Positions 7,505 to 14,121 of a stretch of 15,946 nt of DNA are shown piece by piece. The notes under the pieces were generated by a model that made no database searches, had not been told where the DNA came from, and saw nothing but the letters and a program-made list of their open reading frames with translations. How positions within the stretch are numbered: the first letter of the stretch is position 1; each line of letters opens with the position of its first letter. The translations under genes and the position numbers were made by a program. Source of the DNA: JBEGTT01 sp041179245 (lineage in GTDB: Bacteria > Pseudomonadota > Gammaproteobacteria > Burkholderiales > Rhodocyclaceae); the NCBI GenBank assembly GCA_041179245.1, contig JBEGTT010000108.1:1-15946 (forward strand), given 5' to 3'.

Positions 7505-7776
7505 GCTTTACCCTGATTTTTACTGAACAGTACGAACGCAGGGCAACTCGTTTTCTGAAACAGCACCCTGAACTCAAGAGCCAATACACCAAAGCACTGT
7601 TGCTGCTTGAAGCCAATCCATACCACCCATCCCTGCGCCTGCACGCATTACAGGGAAAACTGTCCGGGCTGCACTCCGTATCGATTAACCTCTCTTACCG
7701 TATTAGCCTTGAGCTCATGATTACGGACAAAACCGTTATCCCCATCAATGTGGGCAACCATGAAACGGTTTATTGA
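7501..7776 (+). CDS. RelE/YafQ-like mRNA interferase toxin
   Basis: The 91-residue protein has the RelE/ParE-superfamily layout: a first strand (FTLIFTEQYER), two helices (ATRFLKQHPELKSQYTKALLLLEANP), then HALQGKLSGLHSVSINLSYRI and the final strand IPINVGNHETVY. RelE/YafQ members cleave mRNA in the ribosomal A site. I favour the RelE/YafQ branch over the gyrase-targeting ParE branch because of the GKLSG-HSVSIN-YRI block and the G-H-E-x-VY end, but sequence alone does not exclude the latter. It is translationally coupled to the antitoxin before it. Its stop lies 16 bases from the stop of the convergent protease gene, with no terminator between them. Confidence 0.87.
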   Translation: MSFTLIFTEQYERRATRFLKQHPELKSQYTKALLLLEANPYHPSLRLHALQGKLSGLHSVSINLSYRISLELMITDKTVIPINVGNHETVY

Positions 7777-7792
7777 AGCACCAGCGCCCGAG

Positions 7793-10700
7793 CTAGGAAA
7801 TCACCACATCAGCCACCGTTAGGCTGCTCACACCGACCAGTTCACACACCGCAACAGCAGCTGATTTACTTCCAGAACCATCGGCGTCGTAATACAGCTT
7901 GCTATCGTTTGGATTAAAAATCAGATAGTCGTTGGCATCCAATGCAACCGCCCCAACAAGCAAATTGCCCGCAGTCATCCCTTTGAGTTTTGCGAATGCT
8001 TTTACGCTAAAGGACAGCCTGTCCGTACCACTCAGAAAATCAGTAATCTGGTCAAGGCTAGTCGCTGCAAGCGCATCGAATACAAAAGTATCAGCACCGT
8101 CCCCACCGGTCAACGCATCCAAACCTGCTCCGCCAATCAGCATGTCATTACCTGCGCCACCGCTAATACTGTCGTTACCCGCACCTGCTTCAATGGTGTC
8201 TGCCATCGCAGTGCCCATAATTTTGCTAGTGTCGGCGGTTGCAATGGAAAAAGTCGTGCTCTTACTTAATCCGCCCTTATCGGTAGCAGTCAGCGTCACC
8301 GTGTCGCTGCCAGAAGCGGCATAACCCGGCGTGCCGGAAAACTTCCCCGCCTTGGCATCAAACGCCAGCCAAGAAGGTAAATTGCTAGCCGACAGCGTTA
8401 ATGCGTCACCCTTGTCTGAGTCAGTAAAAACACCCGCCGGCAAGGAAAACGAAAACAGCACTCCTTCGGTTGCTTTCTGATTGGCTATTGATTTGATGAG
8501 CGTTGGCGCTTGATTCACATCACCAATTAACTGAATTTGATTTCCTGCAAGCGTAAATTGATTGGCCTGAAATTGCCCGAGCAGCTGGAGAGTCAGGTCA
8601 GCGCCTACCGTGTTGTCTCTGCCCACATAAAATGTGGTCAGATTACCGCTTGTCGATAACTGAACTTGGCCTGCAGCCACACTGGTACCGTTACCAAGAC
8701 TGATTCCATTTACGGCGAACGTAACGCCCTCAATTTTGATCGTGTCGCCAACTGAGAAATCAGTGATTAAGTCAGTTCCACAGTTGATTCCTGCATTGAA
8801 GCAAAATACATCGTTACCAGAACCGCCTGTCAGCGTATCGTTCCCGCGCATTCCCCAAAGAGTGTTGTTTACTGAATTGCCAATAATTGAGTCATTACCG
8901 TCACCTCCAAAAGCATTTTCGATGATGCTGCCTGCTGCAATTGTTAATGCGCGACCGTCTATGATTGAGTTTGAACCTGCACGAAGGTCTAACAATAAAT
9001 TTCCAGTGCACGCTGACGCATTAAGGGTGTCAGTTCCAGTGGTATCTGTTAATACCGACCTTCCTGATTGATCAGTACAAGACTCAGCGTATTCATCGGT
9101 ATAAATGTAGGTATCATCAGCCGATGATGTTTTGCCAATGAGATTCAATGTCCACGAGTTGAGCCGCCCAACGTCCCCTGATGCCCAGTCTGCGATGAAA
9201 ACACCCCAATTCCCAACTGAACTCTCCCCCCAATCTAGAACAGTATCAAACGTAAAGTGAATATCATTTTGTCCCGTACCGTAGGCGCTTAAGGCGTTTT
9301 GCTGAGGCCGCAAGAGCAAGATGCTGACCGTGCCGCTTGGAGAAACTAGCCCAACGGATAAATCCCCAACAAACGGATGGGTTATATTCAGAGTGACTTC
9401 GACACGCTCAACATCAATTGCTTGCGTAACATTGATTGAATCAGATGCGCCTGAAGTTGAATTATCAGGAATAACTAAAGCTGGCGAATGGGTGGTTGAA
9501 ATCTGTTGACGATTTGCAGCCGTGTGCGAGGAATTTCCCCAAGTTTCAGCAAGTCGAACCGCAGCTGTTGCATCGACTAAACCATAGCATAGATTGTGAT
9601 AAATCGAGTCGTAGTGGAGACCACCACCGTTCCAATTCGTGGCGCCGTTGTATGCCCAGTCATTGGTTGAACTGGCAATTTTCCTCGCTGAGTAAGCCAA
9701 GATTTCCTGCACATCGCGATAGCCAAGTTTGGGATTGGCTTCCAGCATTAAGGCCACAACGCCAGATACGATTGGGGCTGAAAACGAAGTGCCAGCAATT
9801 GATGTGTAGTCACTCGTATCGTTGCCTACGGCACCGACGCGATCAGTAGTAATCACATCACTTAGTAAATCTGTGCCACCACCACCGGGGGCTGCAACTA
9901 ATACGGAAGCTCCTGGAGAGCTATAGCTGGTTACGTTGCCAGCATAGTCAGTCGCGGCAACGGTAATGATGTATTGGCTATTCTGGAAATTATGGAGATT
10001 GGTGTCATCACCTAGCTCAAAACTGTTTCCGGCAGATTGAACAACGACAGTGCCGAGACCGTTGCGACCTGTGGCTGCAAGATTCGCTAGCGCAGTGCCT
10101 GCGGCTGAAAATGCAGGTGTTAAGAAATTGTCAGCAAACGCCCAGTTACCCCATAGAGCGTAGTAGCTTGCGCCTTGTGGTGCAAAACCCCAACTGTCAT
10201 TTAGGACATCAAAATTTGATGCATATGAAAAAGCGTTTGGGATTTCTGCCGTAGTCATTCCATCGTAGATCGACACCAAATGCGCACCATATGTCACACC
10301 AACAATCCCAGTCCCATTCCGTTCCGCCGCAATTACACCAGCAACAGCCGTCCCGTGATTATCGGTGGATAGAATTGGATCACCGCCAACTGACAAATTT
10401 GTGGCTTTCCGACCTAGTCTGGTGAGTAAATTCCCATCAAGGTCTGGGTGAATTGGATCAATCCCCTGGTCAAACACCGCGACGCGCACCCCAGCCCCTG
10501 TGTAATCTCTCCAAACAGGAAAAACGTCAATCCCGGTTGTTGGGTAGAGATACCACTGATAAGTCAAGTAAGTGTCAGGTGGAAGCTGATAAGGTTGATC
10601 ATTATCAAATATGTTCCCATAAGCATCTGACTTACCAAGCACAACACCATTCGGATTAGACAGCAACACATGCAATGCTTCCGTTGGTTCGAAAATCGTA

Positions 10701-11965
10701 TCGCCGATTACGGGAACAGTGAATGTCGCTGTAGTTACACCCGCTGCAAAGGTAACTGTAGATCCTGTTGGGATGTAATCAACCGAAACGGTTGCCGTTG
10801 ATGTCCCAGAAGTATTCACACCAACGCTGACTGCCGTTGAACTTGGTGAAGACAGCGTTAAGGTGAAAACAAGGTTTGTTGTCGCACTATTTCCTTCTGT
10901 GACATTTGCATTTGCAATAGATACGGTTGGTAATTGCCACGCCGTCGCTGTGTAGGTGCCGGTACTTTTTGACTGAGAGCTTCTGACCTCAAGGAAGTAC
11001 GTGCCAGACGTTGTTGGCGTGTACGTGGTGTAGGCACTTAGGCCGCTACCAGAATCATCATCAAATGCGACAGTGCTACCAGTTGAGTCAAGAATTTCCA
11101 AGTACGGGTCGATCAGCGTTCCAGCATTTGCAGCAAAAGCATAGGTCTGCCCAGCGGTCAGCTTAACGCTATAGAGGTTCACGTCGTCAGAAAACCCAAT
11201 TACGCCAGATGTGCTTGATCCAAGGGTAATCGCGCTGACAACCGGGGTTGAATTAACCACTAACCGATAAATGCCATATCCGTTTGCACCGGATTCTTCG
11301 GCGTCAAGATAATAGGTACCAGATGTCGTTGGGGTGTAATAAATGCGGGAATTATTGCCAAGGCCAGAATCGTCATTTACAACTAGAGCCAGCCCGCTGC
11401 CATTACGTAGCGCTAGCCACGGATCAGCCAACGTTAGCCCACTTAGGGCACCATCCCCAGATGAACCCAGCAGATCAAACTGGTAATTGGTGCCTGCTGT
11501 CAGGTAAACGGAATACCAATCAGATGTATCGCTTTGCCATCCAATTCGGTCTGTTGTACCGCTATTGTTGGCAATAGTCGCTGCCGTAGCTGTTGAAGCT
11601 AGTTGATCCTGCCAGAGAGTGACTTTATAAGTGCCGGTCGCGTTGTTGCCATATTCTGACACGCCGAGAAAAAAAGTTCCTGTCGAGCTTGGGGTGGTTG
11701 TGATTGCAGCATCTTTGTTATAGAGACTAATGTCATCTGCACCAAGCTGGAAAACGCCCACAGAGTTATAAACGGCTAGATAGGGGTCAACTAATGTTCC
11801 GTTTCCATTTGACCAACCCTCAACCCAAACTTGGTATTGGTAGCCATATTTCAGCGCAACCTTGAACCAGTCAGTATCACCATTGAAATCAATGATGCTT
11901 GATGCAGACGAACCTACGCTTAACGTTGTAGTGCTGCTGGTATTTCCCGTAATTGAATCGGCCAT
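7793..11965 (-). CDS. Large secreted S8 (subtilisin/kexin-like) protease with PPC-like, Calx-beta, P-domain and RTX modules
   Basis: The 1390-residue protein is probably an extracellular calcium-dependent serine protease. Domains in order: three PPC-like repeats (about 5-120, 121-240, 241-345; the second and third share YTPTTSGTY), a Calx-beta domain (about 346-456), and an S8 catalytic domain (about 470-810). The triad is D499 (VAVFDQGID), H537 (DNHGTAVAG) and S727 (GTSFSAP), with oxyanion N647 (QSAGNS). A proprotein-convertase P domain follows (about 815-947; THPFVGDLSVGL). Next come a serralysin-like RTX segment (about 975-1150; GGDGNDSIIGN, GNDTLTGGSGND), a cadherin/Ig-like domain (about 1151-1240; LPSWLAFDAKAGKFSGTP), and a second RTX block plus C-terminal secretion region (about 1250-1390). 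There is no signal peptide, so type I secretion is expected, but no transporter genes are present here. The ATG at 11965 is preferred because it starts directly at the first domain; an in-frame ATG at 12070 would add 35 residues. Neither has a good ribosome binding site. Confidence 0.93.
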   Translation of the reverse strand: MADSITGNTSSTTTLSVGSSASSIIDFNGDTDWFKVALKYGYQYQVWVEGWSNGNGTLVDPYLAVYNSVGVFQLGADDISLYNKDAAITTTPSSTGTFFLGVSEYGNNATGTYKVTLWQDQLASTATAATIANNSGTTDRIGWQSDTSDWYSVYLTAGTNYQFDLLGSSGDGALSGLTLADPWLALRNGSGLALVVNDDSGLGNNSRIYYTPTTSGTYYLDAEESGANGYGIYRLVVNSTPVVSAITLGSSTSGVIGFSDDVNLYSVKLTAGQTYAFAANAGTLIDPYLEILDSTGSTVAFDDDSGSGLSAYTTYTPTTSGTYFLEVRSSQSKSTGTYTATAWQLPTVSIANANVTEGNSATTNLVFTLTLSSPSSTAVSVGVNTSGTSTATVSVDYIPTGSTVTFAAGVTTATFTVPVIGDTIFEPTEALHVLLSNPNGVVLGKSDAYGNIFDNDQPYQLPPDTYLTYQWYLYPTTGIDVFPVWRDYTGAGVRVAVFDQGIDPIHPDLDGNLLTRLGRKATNLSVGGDPILSTDNHGTAVAGVIAAERNGTGIVGVTYGAHLVSIYDGMTTAEIPNAFSYASNFDVLNDSWGFAPQGASYYALWGNWAFADNFLTPAFSAAGTALANLAATGRNGLGTVVVQSAGNSFELGDDTNLHNFQNSQYIITVAATDYAGNVTSYSSPGASVLVAAPGGGGTDLLSDVITTDRVGAVGNDTSDYTSIAGTSFSAPIVSGVVALMLEANPKLGYRDVQEILAYSARKIASSTNDWAYNGATNWNGGGLHYDSIYHNLCYGLVDATAAVRLAETWGNSSHTAANRQQISTTHSPALVIPDNSTSGASDSINVTQAIDVERVEVTLNITHPFVGDLSVGLVSPSGTVSILLLRPQQNALSAYGTGQNDIHFTFDTVLDWGESSVGNWGVFIADWASGDVGRLNSWTLNLIGKTSSADDTYIYTDEYAESCTDQSGRSVLTDTTGTDTLNASACTGNLLLDLRAGSNSIIDGRALTIAAGSIIENAFGGDGNDSIIGNSVNNTLWGMRGNDTLTGGSGNDVFCFNAGINCGTDLITDFSVGDTIKIEGVTFAVNGISLGNGTSVAAGQVQLSTSGNLTTFYVGRDNTVGADLTLQLLGQFQANQFTLAGNQIQLIGDVNQAPTLIKSIANQKATEGVLFSFSLPAGVFTDSDKGDALTLSASNLPSWLAFDAKAGKFSGTPGYAASGSDTVTLTATDKGGLSKSTTFSIATADTSKIMGTAMADTIEAGAGNDSISGGAGNDMLIGGAGLDALTGGDGADTFVFDALAATSLDQITDFLSGTDRLSFSVKAFAKLKGMTAGNLLVGAVALDANDYLIFNPNDSKLYYDADGSGSKSAAVAVCELVGVSSLTVADVVIS

Positions 11966-11994
11966 GACTTTGGACTTAAATAAGTTTTTTGATC

Positions 11995-12010
11995 TATAAC
12001 TAAAGTTATA
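11995..12010. promoter_or_regulatory. 16-base perfect palindrome upstream of the protease gene
   Basis: TATAACT-AA-AGTTATA has perfect 7-base arms and ends 29 bases before the protease ATG. On the minus strand it contains TATAAC, a possible -10 box, so a bound protein could block transcription. The divergently encoded XRE-family regulator is an obvious candidate binder, but that is inference. AT-rich palindromes also arise by chance more easily than mixed ones. Confidence 0.45.
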
Positions 12011-12059
12011 ACAACATGATTTTATTTGACTAATCTTGACAACATAGTTTAAAGAATTC

Positions 12060-12075
12060 CTGTTCAGCATAACAG
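12060..12075. promoter_or_regulatory. Possible LexA-type box
   Basis: CTGTTCAGCATAACAG fits the beta/gammaproteobacterial LexA core CTGT-N8-ACAG, but its centre is not the alternating AT of strong sites. It lies between the protease gene and the XRE gene, 79 bases before the XRE ATG. Only eight positions are constrained, so a chance match somewhere in a window this size is quite possible. Confidence 0.25.
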
Positions 12076-12145
12076 AAGCCGAACTATACCCTCAGTAGAT
12101 TCACAGCTTACTATGAAGACAAAAGTAGCCAGATCAGCGACATTG

Positions 12146-12163
12146 TTCCAAGTATGCTTGGAA
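12146..12163. promoter_or_regulatory. Inverted repeat around the XRE gene start codon
   Basis: TTCCAAG-TATG-CTTGGAA has perfect 7-base arms with the ATG of the XRE gene (12154-12156) inside the 4-base loop. It could be an operator for autoregulation or an mRNA hairpin hiding the start codon. No Shine-Dalgarno sequence precedes this ATG. If the true start is the GTG at 12184, the repeat would lie in the leader instead. Confidence 0.4.
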
Positions 12164-12411
12164 TTCTCCCCTCAAATTTCGCGGTGGTTTTTGGTCAGGT
12201 GCTTCGCCTTGAGCGCAAGCGGGCGGGGTTTACCCAAGAACAGCTAGCTTTTGAGTCAGATCTTCAGCGGAATTACATCAGTCTGATGGAACTAGGGCGT
12301 TACCAGCCGACAGTGGCAACGCTGTTCAGTTTGGCTTATGGCCTAAAGGTGTCACCCAGAGAGTTGGTAGCGGCACTTGAGGATGCGCTGGCCGAGCAAG
12401 GCCAAAAATAG
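12154..12411 (+). CDS. XRE-family helix-turn-helix transcriptional regulator
   Basis: An 85-residue DNA-binding protein consisting almost entirely of one Cro/C1-type HTH domain (about residues 13-72). The sequence runs FGQVLRLERKRAGFTQEQLA, then the recognition-helix region LQRNYISLMELGRYQPTVATLF, then LAYGLKVSPRELV. It resembles small standalone regulators of defence, restriction-modification or toxin-antitoxin loci. It diverges from the protease (188 bases between the chosen starts) and converges on the broken nucleotidyltransferase gene. Start choice is uncertain: the ATG lies in the loop of an inverted repeat without a ribosome binding site, and an in-frame GTG exists at 12184. Its targets may include the symmetric sequences at 11995-12010, 12146-12163 or 13226-13258. 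Confidence 0.87.
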   Translation: MLGILPSNFAVVFGQVLRLERKRAGFTQEQLAFESDLQRNYISLMELGRYQPTVATLFSLAYGLKVSPRELVAALEDALAEQGQK

Positions 12412-12437
12412 TTAGCCACGTTTGTGGCACACGCCCC

Positions 12438-13222
12438 TCATGTCAACAACCAATCCGTGAATTTGTATTCGGGGAATCGATTGTTGAGCAGTTCTAGCCC
12501 TTGATTAGCGTGTTTGCGCCAAGCTGGCCCTCTTTCCTGCAAATCAGCCCATGCTTCTTCAACCGACCAGCGATGCATCTCTCTCATCACTTGAAGTAAC
12601 AAGCAGGCCTGCAGCAAATCTTTGCCTCGTTTAATCGAAAAAGCGCCTTCCCGCAGACTAGCCACGATCAATTTATGCAAGGCATATCGTTCCGGCCTAG
12701 GTAGATTAATCATCACCGTAGCGCTGTTGTTAAGCAAAGGAGTTTGTTGCACGCCTTCTAGGGAATATTCCATGTACTTCAAGGGTTGCAGCGTGATCCC
12801 AAGGGCGGGGTGCAGGTACGGCAATTCGCCATCACGGGTGCAGGTCGTCAGAAAATCCAAGCGGAATTCTTTGTCCTTTGGGTTCAGGTAGGCACCACCC
12901 GTTCCACCCGCCATGGTAGCAATCGGCAAAAACCCCATTTCAAGTGACTGCACGGCACTGGGTATATCAACTTGCTGATCGGCGGCCAGCGCTAAGGAAT
13001 TTGGCGTAAGGCTGGAGAATCCAACCCAACAAAAACTTGTCGCCGTGTGCCAGAAGGTTCTGAATACTGGTAGTACCAATATTCATGGCCTTTTACAGAT
13101 TTGGAAACAAACCCCCCTGGCAAATCTGCAACCGAACGTAGCTGGTCTTGCACCAGTGTGAGTTCAGTCACCGATGCAAAGGCGGTTTGCGCTGCTAAGG
13201 GCAGCTCTTTGGGTAAGATCAT
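12438..13222 (-). pseudogene. GSU2403-type nucleotidyltransferase-fold gene with its middle deleted
   Basis: Two reading frames hold the two ends of one family. The N-terminal part (13222 down to 12992, 76 residues) contains GHEYWYYQYSEPSGTRRQVFVGLDSP, which matches the start region of these proteins. The C-terminal part (read from about 13010 to 12438) begins SLALAADQQVDIP and continues FRLDFLTTC, PLKYMEYSLEG and NLPRPERYALHKLIVASLREG through to its stop. Members are usually about 320-350 residues; the joined pieces give about 265. The missing stretch, at about 13000, is where the nucleotidyltransferase core (the GT-A-x-x-Y region and the TxD(I/V)D metal-binding residues) should be. The frames also differ, so the product cannot be made intact. 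The family function is poorly known. A striking inverted repeat lies directly upstream of its ATG. Confidence 0.72.
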
Positions 13223-13225
13223 GCC

Positions 13226-13258
13226 GTTATACTCAATTTATTTATTAGTGAGTATAAC
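13226..13258. promoter_or_regulatory. Perfect 10-base inverted repeat in front of the nucleotidyltransferase relic
   Basis: GTTATACTCA at 13226-13235 and TGAGTATAAC at 13249-13258 are exact inverted copies separated by 13 AT-rich bases, so half-site centres are 23 bases apart, about two helical turns. The element starts 3 bases upstream of the relic's ATG. On the minus strand it contains TATACT and TATAAC, both possible -10 boxes. It looks like a two-site operator for a dimeric or tetrameric repressor. The GTTATA/TATAAC element also appears in the palindrome at 11995-12010. Confidence 0.6.
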
Positions 13259-13297
13259 CAGTTAAAGACAACTAACCGAAATCGCCGCCCGACTTAA

Positions 13298-13366
13298 ACC
13301 ATCGATGGCAGCGAGCATCCAAAATATAAACTGTGTTCGGAAGAAATCGCTGCGGACGAGTTCACC
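13298..13366 (-). pseudogene. Possible scrap of a HipA-like kinase toxin gene
   Basis: One minus-strand frame reads ...DFFRTQFIFWMLAAIDG. This resembles the HipA segment in which F-x-x-A-Q-x-x-F-W-L-L-A-A-x-D-G is followed by HAKNFS. Here the frame continues LSRAAISVSCL and stops, so the catalytic H-x-K-N is absent, and upstream the frame is broken by several stops. Only about 20 residues match and I am comparing from memory. It may be coincidence, but it fits the decayed look of the region and the nearby XRE gene. Confidence 0.25.
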
Positions 13367-13545
13367 CTTGTACGGCACCGTGGCTGGCCGAAGGGGCATG
13401 GACAGTGAAATCGAGGCTCATGGCGGCGATGGCGACCGCAGATAAATAACGTAAGAGGCTTATCCACGCTGCAGCGCCAAGGTTCGGTTTTCAGTAGCGA
13501 TAACCTAAATGCGACTGCCCTGATAGCTGAGGGCACCGGAGATTT

Positions 13546-13965
13546 TTAATTCGTCTTTTTGGCGTAACTAAAAGCTTCGTTTCTACCGAGAAGGCCAGCG
13601 TTGTTAAGGTGGCAACCCACGGCTAATTCGGACCTGCCGCAGGCGATAGCAATTTGTTCAATCGGCATTCCCTCGTTGTACGCGTTGGACACTTGTTTTC
13701 TTTCAGTCGGTGTCCAGGGTAGCAGGTGACGTACAGGCCCCGGGGTTGTCGGATCTAAAGGAATGACCGAGATAGGCTCTGGTTCAACGGCTTCTACGCC
13801 CTCATCATTTTCAGAAACCACTACCGGGGCTGGTCTAGGGTTACGCTTTTGGAAATGCCTAGGTTTTCCTTCTGGCCTTGGACGCTCGGGTCTCGTTGAC
13901 TCGGATCTCGTTGAATCAGGTCTTGTTGATTCAGTTTCAGCCGGTTTGACTTCTGATTCCTGCAT
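13546..13965 (-). CDS. Hypothetical charged protein with a C-terminal Myb/SANT-like DNA-binding motif
   Basis: Not recognised as a named gene. The 139-residue product has a disordered first half (about residues 1-75) with short ESTRP-type repeats, then arginine/proline- and glutamate-rich sequence. A compact C-terminal domain at about residues 83-125 reads PWTPTERKQVSNAYNEGMP, then IEQIAIACGRSELAVGCHL, then NNAGLLG. That W-T-x-x-E...G...I-A...G-R-S-x-x-A-V pattern is typical of homeodomain-like/Myb-type helix-turn-helix modules. The ATG at 13965 is chosen over one at 14001 because GAGGA lies six bases before it. It is co-directional with the HDOD gene, 156 bases downstream of it, with small palindromes in the gap that could mean its own promoter. 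DNA binding is inferred from the motif only. Confidence 0.75.
   Translation of the reverse strand: MQESEVKPAETESTRPDSTRSESTRPERPRPEGKPRHFQKRNPRPAPVVVSENDEGVEAVEPEPISVIPLDPTTPGPVRHLLPWTPTERKQVSNAYNEGMPIEQIAIACGRSELAVGCHLNNAGLLGRNEAFSYAKKTN
13889..13933. repeat. Three imperfect 15-base tandem repeats
   Basis: Units GGTCTCGTTGACTCG (13889-13903), GATCTCGTTGAATCA (13904-13918) and GGTCTTGTTGATTCA (13919-13933) encode, on the minus strand, the five-residue repeats ESTRP, DSTRS and ESTRP of the Myb-like protein. They keep the frame, so copy-number changes would alter linker length without disrupting the DNA-binding domain. Confidence 0.7.
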
Positions 13966-13971
13966 ATATAG

Positions 13972-13976
13972 TCCTC
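13972..13976 (-). promoter_or_regulatory. Ribosome binding site of the Myb-like gene
   Basis: GAGGA on the minus strand is six bases from the ATG at 13965 and is one of the better Shine-Dalgarno matches in the window. It decides the start in favour of 13965 over the upstream ATG at 14001. Confidence 0.6.
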
Positions 13977-13987
13977 GATTAACTAAG

Positions 13988-14020
13988 TGATAATTTATCA
14001 ATCCGGATAGAGCACGTGCT
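13988..14020. promoter_or_regulatory. Two small palindromes before the Myb-like gene
   Basis: TGATAATTTATCA (13988-14000, 6-base arms with one central base) and AGCACGTGCT (14011-14020, perfect 10-base palindrome) lie 23 and 46 bases before the chosen ATG, where a promoter would be expected. They could be operators, perhaps for the encoded helix-turn-helix protein itself. No convincing -35/-10 pair could be fixed. Confidence 0.35.
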
Positions 14021-14121
14021 GAAATGGATTGGCGTTTATTTTTGAGCCTTGAATAGTACTATGACTCGGCTGGCTCGGTTCTTTAAGCGAACTGTAGAAC
14101 TGTTAGCTCGGTGAATTGGTG

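Larger units (their letters stand above)
13223..13545. other. Stretch of 323 bases with no intact gene
   Basis: Apart from the inverted repeat at its left end, I see no convincing gene here. All minus-strand frames are interrupted or read as arginine/cysteine/serine-rich sequence without family features. The 80-codon open frame at 13294-13536 looks like noise. The composition and broken frames are consistent with decayed coding DNA, possibly including a HipA fragment. Confidence 0.5.

Noticed and set aside
7777..7792. Bidirectional terminator between the RelE-like toxin and the protease genes
   Set aside because: The convergent stops are 16 bases apart and the gap contains no stem-loop or T-tract.
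7932..8324. 130-codon plus-strand frame opposite the protease 3' end
   Set aside because: Low-complexity serine/alanine/proline translation produced by the antisense of the RTX and Ig-like repeats.
12415..12428. GCCAC-GTTT-GTGGC hairpin after the XRE gene as a terminator
   Set aside because: The stem is only 5 pairs and no T-run follows on either strand, so it does not meet the pattern of an intrinsic terminator.
12622..12891. 89-codon plus-strand frame
   Set aside because: Antisense to the nucleotidyltransferase relic, whose conserved motifs on the minus strand account for the sequence.
13294..13536. 80-codon minus-strand open frame as a gene
   Set aside because: Arginine/cysteine/serine-rich translation without family features or a ribosome binding site, in a decayed-looking stretch.
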